Below, in pieces: positions 1-8,246 of a stretch of 64,000 nt of DNA (position 1 is its first letter; each line of letters begins with the position of its first letter). Origin of the DNA: Deltaproteobacteria bacterium (lineage in GTDB: Bacteria > Desulfobacterota_D > UBA1144 > Nemesobacterales > JAJCZQ01); contig JAJCZQ010000019.1 in NCBI GenBank assembly GCA_029262335.1, forward strand, positions 1 through 64,000, in the 5' to 3' direction. The position numbers were made by a program, and so were the translations under genes. The notes under the pieces were generated by a model. It had not been told where the DNA came from. It searched no databases and saw only the letters and a program-made list of their open reading frames with translations.

Positions 1-39
1 ATATTAAAGAATATGGACTGAGGATTTAAGATATAAAAC

Positions 40-789
40 TTAATTATCGTTAAGAGTCCAGTCGTAATCAGTATATTTAATCTGGTAGGTTTTTAAATCT
101 TCAGGATTCCTGGAATAGTAAGGTGCGAGAAATGCAACTACCGAACCTGACTGCGCCTCAAAATCGCCGGCAAACCAGTCAAATATAGAGGAGACTACAA
201 TTACCTGGTTAGCATCATCGATTTTATTTTTATCATCTGCTGATAAAAAGTTTTTTGTAACAGCATCAAGCTGGGATTCGAGCTTACCGCCAAGGTATGC
301 ATCACTTATAAGAACCGGGCAGCCCTTTGCCGCACACACAAGTGCAAAATGTATTCTTGGTTCTTTATAATTTTTTCTTATAACTTCATGTTCAAGCTCG
401 TTAAGTGAAATAGTGTTTCCGTGAAGATTTACAATTTTTTTGTCCCAGGGGCTTCCTATATCTTTAATACTCTTTAAAGGATAGTTATCTGCAACAAGGT
501 CAAGTGTAGCGGCGTTATAAAGATTTATAAGATAGGCAAGCTGTTTTTGACTGTCCCAACTTTCAAACTGCGCCTTTGTAACTCCCTCAAATTCCACTAA
601 GACAAGGTCAAGGTCAGCAGAATTTGTTTTCAGCTTACCGTAATCTACCCTGCCGCTGCTTACATGGTCATTTAGAATCAGCCCGTAGTTTTTATAGCTA
701 TGATCAAAATTTGTGTCCGAGGCAAAAACGCCCCCTCCACCGCTAAAACTGAGTAAAACAAACAGTATTGGTAAAATTTTTCTTATCAT
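40..789 (-). CDS. DUF547 domain protein, secreted
   Basis: A 249-residue protein with an N-terminal signal peptide (charged start, hydrophobic stretch to about residue 22, then a mature part beginning near SDTN). The central region is a recognisable DUF547 domain: LINLYNAATLDLV around residues 87-99, then LNELEHEVIR and RIHFALVCAAKGCP around residues 128-158. DUF547 proteins are widespread in Gram-negative bacteria and have no established enzymatic role; the conserved His and Cys residues in RIHFALVCAAKGCP suggest a papain-like fold, which is inference. A purine-rich AAAGGAAA precedes the ATG. It is transcribed divergently from the helicase gene at 887 and seems to stand alone. The family call is firm; the function is unknown. 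Confidence 0.85.
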   Translation of the reverse strand: MIRKILPILFVLLSFSGGGGVFASDTNFDHSYKNYGLILNDHVSSGRVDYGKLKTNSADLDLVLVEFEGVTKAQFESWDSQKQLAYLINLYNAATLDLVADNYPLKSIKDIGSPWDKKIVNLHGNTISLNELEHEVIRKNYKEPRIHFALVCAAKGCPVLISDAYLGGKLESQLDAVTKNFLSADDKNKIDDANQVIVVSSIFDWFAGDFEAQSGSVVAFLAPYYSRNPEDLKTYQIKYTDYDWTLNDN

Positions 790-874
790 TTTTATTTCCT
801 TTAACTAAATTAATATACGATTATTGTTAATTCTTAGATTTAAATACTTTATCTAAAGATTCAGTTTAATTCGG

Positions 875-880
875 TAGATT
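875..880 (+). promoter_or_regulatory. -10-like hexamer, possible leaderless start
   Basis: TAGATT ends exactly 6 nt before the ATG at 887, and there is no Shine-Dalgarno sequence. That is the spacing expected for an mRNA starting at the start codon. No convincing -35 is visible, so this is weak on its own. It is listed because the same arrangement recurs at other genes in the window. Confidence 0.35.
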
Positions 881-886
881 TTTCAA

Positions 887-3544
887 ATGGGTATAAATAA
901 GGAAAAACAGGACATAATTGATACAAAGGGCAATATACTCGTTACCGCCAACCCGGGTACGGGAAAGACCCTGCTTCTTGCGCATAAATACCTTTCCCTG
1001 ATTAACCAGGGCTTCACACCCGAACGTATTCTTTGCCTTACTTTCACTGAGAAAGCCAAGAGCGAAATGGAAGAAAGGATTTTAAAACTCAGGCAGGAAG
1101 AAGGGATAGATTTTGATACTTCAAAGCTAAATGTTTTTACTTTCCATTCTTATGCCCTTAGCAGTCTGGACAGCCAGGACATTATCTCATCCAACTTATT
1201 ACGTTTTTCAATCTACCTTTATATAAAGGAAAACAGGATCCTTAATTACTCCGAAAAATACATTCTGGATTCTCTTGTTCCCAAGATAGAAAACCATATC
1301 CGTTTTCTTAAAAGTTTTGGAATACTGCCTCATGACATTAATATTGAAGATTCTGCAAAGCACCTGCCTGCTGAGTCCAAAATCAGCAGGGCCGAACTGG
1401 AAAAGTTTCTTGCAGAGTTTGTAAATATTTACAGGCACTATGAGAGTGTAAAAGAGTCCGAAGGGTTTGATTATGCCGACCTTCTTATTGAGTACCTCAA
1501 GCTCAACAGGGATCCGGATTTTGATTTCGTACTTGTTGATGAACTCCAGGACGTAAACAAAATGGAAGCAGATATTGCTATTAAGTCCGGGCATAAATTC
1601 ATTGCTGTTGGCGATAAGAAGCAGGCAATTTTTGGATTCCAGGGCGGTTCTATTTCAAACTTTGAACTGTTTAGTGACTCTACACATTTTGTGCTTTCCG
1701 AAAACTTCAGAAGTACCAACCAGATACTGGGTTTTTCAAGGGACTACTTTATTTCAAAGACAGCAGACAGTTCACACAAAGAAGAACTCAAGGGCCTTAC
1801 GAATGCTCTAGGCGTAGAAGGAAACAAACCCGTGATTATACCGGCTGACAAAAAGCACCTTATACCTCATGCACTCAACCTTGTAACAGGCATCACCGAA
1901 GACGGAAAGACAACTGCGGTAATTCTAAGGACTAACAGCCAGATTACAGACCTCGGAAGGGAACTTGATCTGCTCGGGATAGAATATTCATCAACATTTT
2001 TCAGCGGGTCTGATGATGCGAAAAACGATATTATTACTTTTTTAAGGGCGGTACTGAGTAAAAACATCCAGGAAGTTAAAAACGCAATGTTTACCCCCTA
2101 CTTTCCTGTTTCAATTCAGGACGCTTTTGAATTTGCCGATAAAAAATATGAAAAGTTCGGTGACCTTCTAAAAGACCTTCCCGGATTTAAAAAACTGCGG
2201 GAAAAAGTAAAAACCAAGTACGACCTAATTAAACTTTTCAAAGAGCTTATAATTCCGGTCTCACTTTCATATGGAAAAGAATACTATTCAGCCGCAGAAA
2301 AAATTAACGGCGCATTTTTTGAATCACTTAACCTGCTTGAGCACAAGGGACTTGGCCATATTTTTGACTATCTCCAGTCTTTTGACCTTTCAACCGATGA
2401 TATTGAAGACGAAAAGAACATCGTCCTAACAACAATCCATAAGGCCAAGGGCAGGGAATTTGATAACGTTATCTATATACCTTCCGTAACGAGAAGCCAG
2501 ACCAATTTTGTGGACGAGGTAGTAGAGGCGATACTCAGCTCAAAAGGTATTCACGCCGAGGAAGAACTCGAAGAAGAACTGCTTAGGATAAATTTTGTAG
2601 CTTTCACAAGGGCAAAGGAAAACTTATACGTTATTACCGACAAATCTGCGGAATACACTAATGATTCGGCCGTGGAATCGACACTTGGGGAAATTACACG
2701 GAATGAAAATAACGAAAACAATTCATATCAAAAAGATGCCTACAGCCTTTTTGTGAATAAGGAATATGACAAGGCAAAAGAGCTTCTGGAGTTTAACAGG
2801 AGCTGGCTGATAGATTTTGTGCATAATCATTTTAGCAAATTAAACAGCCTTTCTTTTACATCTGCCAACGCAAAACCTTTTGATTACCTTGTAAACAACA
2901 TTATGAACATCAGGGAATACTCCCCTGCCCTCAAACTCGGGAGCGAAGTACACCTTGCCGCTGAAAAGTATCTTAAAGGCGAAGAGCATATTGTTGAAGA
3001 GGAGTACAAACCATTTCAGGACAATATTGTAAATATAGCTGAACAGGTGAAAGTAAATTTTCCCGAACTTTACCAGGTAGAGAAGTTCTTTGATATTCCA
3101 TTTTCTGAAATTTCTGACATTGAGGAAGATATAAAATTCAGGGGAAAAATAGATGCAGTATTTACTAACGGCAGTAAATATATGGTCCTTGACTGGAAAA
3201 CCGACAGGAACAGGGAGCAGGACTCCAAACACCGCCAGCAACTTGAGTCATACAAAAACGCTTTTTGCGAACTAAACAAAATCCAAAGTGAAGCTGTCGA
3301 AGTGGGCATTGCATTTATCGGGCTAAGGCCTTCAGTAAACACCGGCTTTGTAGACTGTGAACTGGACACTAAAAAACCCGGCAAAAATGTGTTTAACACC
3401 TTCCTTAAAAGGGTAGATAAGATAATAGAATGGAAAAACGACCCCGACCTTTTCTTAAAGGAACTGTCAGAAGAAAAAGTAAAAATCAACCGAAGACTCT
3501 GGCAGAGTGTTGTGGATCAATACATGATAGAACTCAGAAAATAA
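887..3544 (+). CDS. UvrD/PcrA-type helicase fused to PD-(D/E)XK nuclease
   Basis: An 885-residue SF1A DNA helicase with a C-terminal RecB-like nuclease. Visible motifs are Walker A (ANPGTGKT, residues 21-28), TFTEKAKSEM (motif Ia), Walker B/DEXX (LVDELQD, 216-222), GDKKQAIFGFQGG (motif III), SENFRST (motif IV), TTIHKAKGREFDNV (motif V) and FVAFTRAKENLYV (motif VI). From about residue 680 comes the nuclease part: GSEVHLAAEKYL, then GKIDAVF and LDWKTDRN near 750-770, matching the GxxxD...DxK core of the RecB family. AddA has this architecture but is longer and normally adjacent to addB; no AddB is visible here. It probably unwinds and resects DNA in repair. It lies between a divergent DUF547 gene and the surface-protein gene at 3665, so the neighbours give no pathway clue. 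Confidence 0.9.
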   Translation: MGINKEKQDIIDTKGNILVTANPGTGKTLLLAHKYLSLINQGFTPERILCLTFTEKAKSEMEERILKLRQEEGIDFDTSKLNVFTFHSYALSSLDSQDIISSNLLRFSIYLYIKENRILNYSEKYILDSLVPKIENHIRFLKSFGILPHDINIEDSAKHLPAESKISRAELEKFLAEFVNIYRHYESVKESEGFDYADLLIEYLKLNRDPDFDFVLVDELQDVNKMEADIAIKSGHKFIAVGDKKQAIFGFQGGSISNFELFSDSTHFVLSENFRSTNQILGFSRDYFISKTADSSHKEELKGLTNALGVEGNKPVIIPADKKHLIPHALNLVTGITEDGKTTAVILRTNSQITDLGRELDLLGIEYSSTFFSGSDDAKNDIITFLRAVLSKNIQEVKNAMFTPYFPVSIQDAFEFADKKYEKFGDLLKDLPGFKKLREKVKTKYDLIKLFKELIIPVSLSYGKEYYSAAEKINGAFFESLNLLEHKGLGHIFDYLQSFDLSTDDIEDEKNIVLTTIHKAKGREFDNVIYIPSVTRSQTNFVDEVVEAILSSKGIHAEEELEEELLRINFVAFTRAKENLYVITDKSAEYTNDSAVESTLGEITRNENNENNSYQKDAYSLFVNKEYDKAKELLEFNRSWLIDFVHNHFSKLNSLSFTSANAKPFDYLVNNIMNIREYSPALKLGSEVHLAAEKYLKGEEHIVEEEYKPFQDNIVNIAEQVKVNFPELYQVEKFFDIPFSEISDIEEDIKFRGKIDAVFTNGSKYMVLDWKTDRNREQDSKHRQQLESYKNAFCELNKIQSEAVEVGIAFIGLRPSVNTGFVDCELDTKKPGKNVFNTFLKRVDKIIEWKNDPDLFLKELSEEKVKINRRLWQSVVDQYMIELRK

Positions 3545-3601
3545 ATTCACTTCCATAGTGCTGTATTTGTAATATTCATCATCTGTAACAAAAGAGCTTT
3601 A

Positions 3602-3631
3602 TTGACAGTTTAAGTAGTTATATAATATATT
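3602..3631 (+). promoter_or_regulatory. Sigma70-type promoter for the CSLREA protein gene
   Basis: A perfect -35 TTGACA (3602-3607), an 18-bp spacer and -10 TATATT (3626-3631) lie upstream of the ATG at 3665. A GAGGTG Shine-Dalgarno lies just before the start. This gives a leader of about 27 nt. Confidence 0.6.
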
Positions 3632-3664
3632 AATCATAATATTCTCTTCCAAATGAGGTGAAGG

Positions 3665-6235
3665 ATGAATTCCAATATTTTTAAATTATCTTTTTTAAGT
3701 CTTTCTCTATTCTTTTTATTTACTTTGAATTCAAATGCTCAGATAACTGTAGATAATCTTGCTGACGGCCCGGCAAATGCAGGAGACTGCGAAATTGATG
3801 CCCCGCCTGTTGGCGGTAATTGCTCATTACGTGATGCTATAGAAGCCGCTAACGGCAATGCAGGTGCAGATGAAATAATTTTTAACGGTGGTCTTGCCCT
3901 GCCCGGCACTATTACACTCACTGATGGCCAGATGACAATAACTGATGATCTTACAATTACAGGCCCCGGTGCTAATATGCTGACAATTGATGCGGATGAC
4001 CTTTCAAGGATATTTCTGATCGATGACGGCTCGGATATTAATGTAATAACAGTTGAAATAATAGGGATTGCTATGATTAATAGCTTTGCCCAGGGCGATG
4101 GTGAAGATAATGACGGTGGCGCTATATTCAACAGGGAGAATCTTACTATTGAATCATGTGACTTTGTTGATAATGTAGCTGGAAGCAGCGGCGGTGCTAT
4201 AAATAATGTTGATATAGATGCTGTATTATCTATAAGAAATTCCTTATTTGATGGCAATAGTGCAGGACGTAATGGAACCAGCCAAAGCCATTCAGGAGGC
4301 GCAATTCAAAACGCTGTCGGTACAATTTCTGAAATTGTAAATACTCAATTTATAAATAATTTGGTTGAAAATACAGGGAATAGAGGCGGCGCAATTTTTA
4401 ATTTTGGATTAATAAGAGATATCAAAGGATGTCTTTTTATGAATAACAGGACTAGTTTAAATATAGCTGGTGACGGCGGTGCAATACATAACGTTGAAAC
4501 TATTGAGCAAATTATTGATACCGAGTTTATTTCAAATCGTGCTTTTAATCATGGCGGAGCTATCACCACTAATGGGGATATAGGTTTGATTGATAACTGC
4601 TTATTCGAAGGAAATAGCACTTCGGATATAGAATCAATAAGGCTTCCAGGCGGTGGTGCAATTAATCTGGGTTCGGACTCAACAATAAATGAAATTAGAA
4701 ACAGCACATTTGATGATAACAACGCTTTTAACGGTGGTGCTATATATACTGAAGGTTCTAATCAATTTTTTACAACGGAGATAACAAGAATTATAAATTC
4801 TACATTTAGCAGAAATGAGGCTTTACAAAATGGAGGCGCTATTAATTTTGCCAGAGCATCTGAATCATCAAACATTATTAATTGTACATTTGCTTTAAAT
4901 GAACATGTTAATGGAGCAGGAGGCGCCATATTCTTAAACGATGATAATGGGTTTATTGATCCTATTAATATTTCATTTACTACAATTGTAGATAACAGCA
5001 GCGGCCTGGAAAGCAACTCTAATCTGGAGTCAACATTTCAAATTCGCAATTCAGTTGTTGCAAATAACGGTGATTCCAACGATGCCAACTGCGATGCAAA
5101 TTATACTGATCTGGCAAGCGAAACCAACAACTTTTCTAATGATGATTCATGCGGCTTTGATAATGGTAGCAATCTTTCAATTGTAATTGGAAATCTTTTA
5201 GATAATGGCGGCCCTACTGACACAATCATTCTTGGCGGTGACCCTATTGACAATGCATCTGCTGATTGTGATACCTTAAATGCCGGAGGCAGTGCCACTG
5301 GAGTGCCGCTAACAACAGACCAGAGATCATTTACAAGGCCGGTAGGTGCAGCTTGTGATGCAGGGGCATTTGAAAATGGTGCCGCTCCTGAAACAGTTAC
5401 TATAAATCTTACAAAAGTTACCAACCCTGAGGGTGGATTAGGTTTTGACTTTACAAGTACAAACTTTGGTGCATTAATCGGGTGCATGATTGATGACACA
5501 TTTACTATGGACCATAACGACACATTTACTTGCGATATACCTGTTGGTGACTATACCATCGATGAAGATATCCAGGGGGACCAGGAACTACAGATTGTAT
5601 GCAACGAAGGGCCTGCAAATCTGATAGCAAATAACCTGACCGGGGAAACCACATTTACGGTAATCAATCCAAATGATGATATCAACTGTGTTTATATAAA
5701 CTCAAGCCCTGATTTTCTTTCACTTGTAACTCCGGAACCCGAAGGAGCAAACTGTGAATTTGGAGGTGTTAGGGTTGATACAGGTTTTGATGATAATTTT
5801 GATGGTGTATTAGACCCGGGAGAAATAGACGATACCCAGTTTTTCTGCAACACACAGCTTCCTCTTGTAATTATCCCCGGACCACCACAGGGTGATGATG
5901 ACGATGATGATGACAACAACGATGACCTGGAAAGTCTTGTAGACCTGAACGTAGAACCTGCCGGGGCAAACTGTGAATTTGGTGGTGTAAGAGTCGATAC
6001 CGGAATTGACGAAAATGGCGACGGGGTTCTCCAGGCAAATGAAATAGATGACACAAATTTTATATGCAATGATGATCCTGATAATAACAACAGCAATAAC
6101 AGTAATAACAGCAGCGATAGTGGATGCAGTATTGCCAGAAGTGGTGATGATACAAATGGATTATCACTATTTTCTGCACTTCTTCCGTTTTTAATGGTTC
6201 CTTTTGTTGTGTTTAGGAGAAGGAAAAGAAAATAA
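3665..6235 (+). CDS. Large secreted CSLREA-domain surface protein with C-terminal anchor
   Basis: An 856-residue exported protein. Residues 1-25 are a signal peptide ending SNAQ. A CSLREA-type segment follows (NCSLRDAIEAANG near residue 52). Residues of about 100-560 are rich in GGAI, NCxF and FxxNxA strands typical of right-handed beta-helix (choice-of-anchor or Pmp-like) proteins. Near residues 690-815 are two copies of an about 40-residue module containing GANCEFGGVRVDTG and GEIDDTxFxCN (a DUF7151-like module, named from memory), separated by an acidic DDDDDDDNNDD linker. The C-terminus has Asn/Ser-rich linker, GCSIAR, a hydrophobic segment and RRRKRK, the layout of Cys-containing sorting tails (MYXO-, JDVT- or SYNERG-CTERM class). 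It is probably surface anchored and adhesive. No matching processing protease is seen in this window. Confidence 0.85.
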   Translation: MNSNIFKLSFLSLSLFFLFTLNSNAQITVDNLADGPANAGDCEIDAPPVGGNCSLRDAIEAANGNAGADEIIFNGGLALPGTITLTDGQMTITDDLTITGPGANMLTIDADDLSRIFLIDDGSDINVITVEIIGIAMINSFAQGDGEDNDGGAIFNRENLTIESCDFVDNVAGSSGGAINNVDIDAVLSIRNSLFDGNSAGRNGTSQSHSGGAIQNAVGTISEIVNTQFINNLVENTGNRGGAIFNFGLIRDIKGCLFMNNRTSLNIAGDGGAIHNVETIEQIIDTEFISNRAFNHGGAITTNGDIGLIDNCLFEGNSTSDIESIRLPGGGAINLGSDSTINEIRNSTFDDNNAFNGGAIYTEGSNQFFTTEITRIINSTFSRNEALQNGGAINFARASESSNIINCTFALNEHVNGAGGAIFLNDDNGFIDPINISFTTIVDNSSGLESNSNLESTFQIRNSVVANNGDSNDANCDANYTDLASETNNFSNDDSCGFDNGSNLSIVIGNLLDNGGPTDTIILGGDPIDNASADCDTLNAGGSATGVPLTTDQRSFTRPVGAACDAGAFENGAAPETVTINLTKVTNPEGGLGFDFTSTNFGALIGCMIDDTFTMDHNDTFTCDIPVGDYTIDEDIQGDQELQIVCNEGPANLIANNLTGETTFTVINPNDDINCVYINSSPDFLSLVTPEPEGANCEFGGVRVDTGFDDNFDGVLDPGEIDDTQFFCNTQLPLVIIPGPPQGDDDDDDDNNDDLESLVDLNVEPAGANCEFGGVRVDTGIDENGDGVLQANEIDDTNFICNDDPDNNNSNNSNNSSDSGCSIARSGDDTNGLSLFSALLPFLMVPFVVFRRRKRK

Positions 6236-6238
6236 TAT

Positions 6239-6276
6239 CACCCCCACCCTGACCCTCCCCCCTCAAGGGGGAGGGG
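6239..6276 (+). repeat. Family A palindromic repeat, + copy
   Basis: An about 40-bp element that begins CACCCCCACCCTGACC and then forms a C-rich/G-rich hairpin (CCCTCCCCC...GGGGGAGGG). Other copies lie near 6402, 6460, 42210, 42322, 42511, 44321, 44539, 44596, 51634 and 53025. It sits directly after the surface-protein stop codon and could act as a transcription terminator or mRNA 3'-end stabiliser. Confidence 0.8.
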
Positions 6277-6298
6277 AAATACTTAGTCATCACTGTAT

Positions 6299-6355
6299 GT
6301 CATTACGAACGCAGTGAAGTAATCTCTTTGTGATTGGCAAGAGATCGCCTCGCTT
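6299..6355 (+). repeat. Family D repeat (GTCATTGCGAACGNAGTGAAG type)
   Basis: Begins GTCATTACGAACGCAGTGAA and continues to GAGATCGCCTCGCTT. Related copies are at 10857-10928 and 37265-37332. This is a widely dispersed intergenic repeat type in bacteria. Confidence 0.7.
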
Positions 6356-6401
6356 AAAGTACTAGAGAACAGGGGAAATATACAAAATTACAATATATTT
6401 T

Positions 6402-6442
6402 CTTCCCCTGCGCATTCGCGGGGGAAGATTAAGATGGGGGTG
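6402..6442 (-). repeat. Family A palindromic repeat, - copy
   Basis: Contains TTCCCCTGCGCATTCGCGGG and ends AAGATGGGGGTG, the reverse complement of the CACCCCCATC start of family A. With the copy at 6239 it forms an inverted pair. Confidence 0.8.
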
Positions 6443-6459
6443 CATAAATATTTTATTTT

Positions 6460-6663
6460 CACCCCCACCCTGACCCTAATGGTTAAGAGTGTTTGGGAAA
6501 CAAATTCTAAATATAAATTTACGAACTATGGGTAATAAAAGTATGGCTAACTAAAGATAAAAATGATTTCTATCATGACACAAGATTCCCAAAATAAATT
6601 ACAGTGGGCTTTTGTTTGCAATAAATTTTATGAACCATAGTTATCCCTCAAAGGGGGAGGGAA
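6460..6663 (+). repeat. Family A repeat split by an insert
   Basis: The left half (CACCCCCACCCTGACCCT, 6460-6477) and right half (CCCTCAAAGGGGGAGGGAA, 6645-6663) together make one normal family A copy, but they are separated by 167 bp. The rest of the 600-bp gap between 6235 and 6836 holds only repeats and an A+T-rich promoter region. Confidence 0.7.
6478..6644 (+). repeat. Insert B1 nested in family A repeat
   Basis: 167 bp starting near GGTTAAGAGT, containing CTAAATATAAATTT and ending CCATAGTTAT. The insert at 42346-42430 shares all three landmarks and also sits inside a family A copy. No coding capacity is seen. It is possibly a small non-autonomous element. Confidence 0.45.
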
Positions 6664-6744
6664 TAAACGTGACAAAATTTCGAAATAGAAATTTCATGCA
6701 CCACTAGATGCTTTACCTACTTAGTGCTTCATTTCTGAAACATA

Positions 6745-6773
6745 TTTACGTAAAAATGATTTATATTTATAAT
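6745..6773 (+). promoter_or_regulatory. Possible promoter for the M23-Deg pair
   Basis: TATAAT at 6768-6773 with a weak -35 (TTTACG, 6745-6750) and 17-bp spacing, 63 nt before the chosen start at 6836. Confidence 0.35.
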
Positions 6774-6835
6774 AGTATTTCTTTATTACTAGAACACATA
6801 TATTGAACTATTTATTATTAAGGTTTAAGGAGAAA

Positions 6836-8194
6836 ATGATGATGAATTTTAAGGCAGGAAAGCACCTTTTATTAATTCCACTTTTATTTATGGCACTATT
6901 ATGGCTTGGCTGTTATGAGAATAGCGAGTCAAATGACCAGGAAGAGGATCTGTTTAGTTTTCAAATCTCACCAGATGATACTAATCTTTTATCCCCGTTA
7001 ATTATAGAAGTTATAAAAGAACCAATACCAATAAGGGCAAATGACGGACTTGTTCATCTTGTATATGAAATACAGATAACCAATTTTACTACTGCAACGA
7101 TTGATTTAAACAAACTTACTGTCTTTGGAGACAGCGTAAATAACAGTCCTCTCCTGATTCTTGAGGGAGATGACCTTAAACAAAAAACTATTTCACTTGA
7201 GTACCATCCTTTCAAGATGGCCCCATTAGATCAGGTTGTAATAGACCAGATAGGCCCCGGCAAAACTGTCGTGTCTTTCCTTGATATAACTATTAATGAC
7301 TTTGACTCCATACCTGGAAAATTATTCAACGAGATTGAAGTTGACGGACCCCCTATAATTGCTCAGGTTCTAGGCAATGAATCATTGTCCATGAGTTTAG
7401 AAGTAAACATTGATAAAAGTGATGTGCTGGTCCTTGGTGAGCCTATTAAAGGCGGCCGTTGGATAAATTTAAACGGCTGTTGTGATTTTTCAAATTCTGC
7501 CCACAGGCGTGTTATACGTTCTGTAGACGGCAAAAAGTTCTTCCCTGAGCGTTACTCAATAGACATTATGGAAGTTGATTCTGAAAACAATTTATTTACC
7601 GGAGATTCCAATAACAATGAAAGCTGGCTTGGCTATGGAGCAGAATTAATTGCGGTTAGTGACGGCGTTGTCAGCAGAGTAGTCAAAGGATTACCGGACA
7701 ACAAACCTGGTGAGTCACCCCCGTTTCCAATAAGCCTTTCCGATGGAGCAGGGAATATTGTAATCCTGCATATTGGTAATGGAATCTACGTGCTGTATGC
7801 ACATCTAATACCTGGTAGCAACGACCACCTGGAAGTAGGAGATTTTGTAAGCAAGGGTGACATGATAGGACTATTAGGGAATACGGGCCAAAGCGGCGCT
7901 CCGCATCTTCATTTTCAGGTAATGGACGGTAACTCCATAGCACAGGCTGAAGGTGTCCCGTTTGTATTCGAAAACTTTGTCAACCTCGGAATGCTTATTG
8001 ATGTTGAGGAAGAAGACGGAGACAACGAGGGAGACGGATTGGATCTTGATGATATAATTGACACTGACGAAGAAGAAAATTTTGAACAGAACAGCCCAGG
8101 AATATTCCTTACCGATGTTGATCTTCTTGAAATACCATCCTCAAGAGTAAATGAACATCAGCTGCAGTTCACCATTATAGAATTTCCTGAATAA
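6836..8194 (+). CDS. M23-family peptidase-like lipoprotein
   Basis: The start is set at the first of three consecutive ATG codons because AAGGAG lies 3 nt upstream; the in-frame TTG at 6803 has no ribosome site. Residues 1-26 are a lipoprotein signal ending in a lipobox (WLGC). The C-terminal half is an M23 (LytM/peptidase) domain: RYSIDIM, YGAELIAVSDGVVSRV, YVLYAHLIPGS and GAPHLHFQV. The zinc ligands Asp (SID) and His (HLHF) are present, but the first His of the usual HxxxD motif is Arg (RYSID), as in some envelope M23 homologues. The tail is acidic and low complexity, then turns ordered again. It is probably an outer-membrane-anchored cell-wall hydrolase or an inactive scaffold. A Deg-type protease follows after 52 bp and may be cotranscribed. 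Confidence 0.85.
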   Translation: MMMNFKAGKHLLLIPLLFMALLWLGCYENSESNDQEEDLFSFQISPDDTNLLSPLIIEVIKEPIPIRANDGLVHLVYEIQITNFTTATIDLNKLTVFGDSVNNSPLLILEGDDLKQKTISLEYHPFKMAPLDQVVIDQIGPGKTVVSFLDITINDFDSIPGKLFNEIEVDGPPIIAQVLGNESLSMSLEVNIDKSDVLVLGEPIKGGRWINLNGCCDFSNSAHRRVIRSVDGKKFFPERYSIDIMEVDSENNLFTGDSNNNESWLGYGAELIAVSDGVVSRVVKGLPDNKPGESPPFPISLSDGAGNIVILHIGNGIYVLYAHLIPGSNDHLEVGDFVSKGDMIGLLGNTGQSGAPHLHFQVMDGNSIAQAEGVPFVFENFVNLGMLIDVEEEDGDNEGDGLDLDDIIDTDEEENFEQNSPGIFLTDVDLLEIPSSRVNEHQLQFTIIEFPE

Positions 8195-8246
8195 TTACTA
8201 ATCAGGCATAATTATTACTCATTATTGTTGAAATCCGGAGGCCTTA

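Noticed and set aside
3739-4257. 172-residue minus-strand frame inside the CSLREA gene, and similar long antisense frames
   Set aside because: No ribosome site, no recognisable domain, and composition typical of a shadow of a Gly/Asn-rich coding strand.
6239-6663. CRISPR array or IS element from regularly spaced repeats
   Set aside because: Repeat units are palindromic, not identical, are not separated by uniform spacers, and no cas or transposase gene is present.
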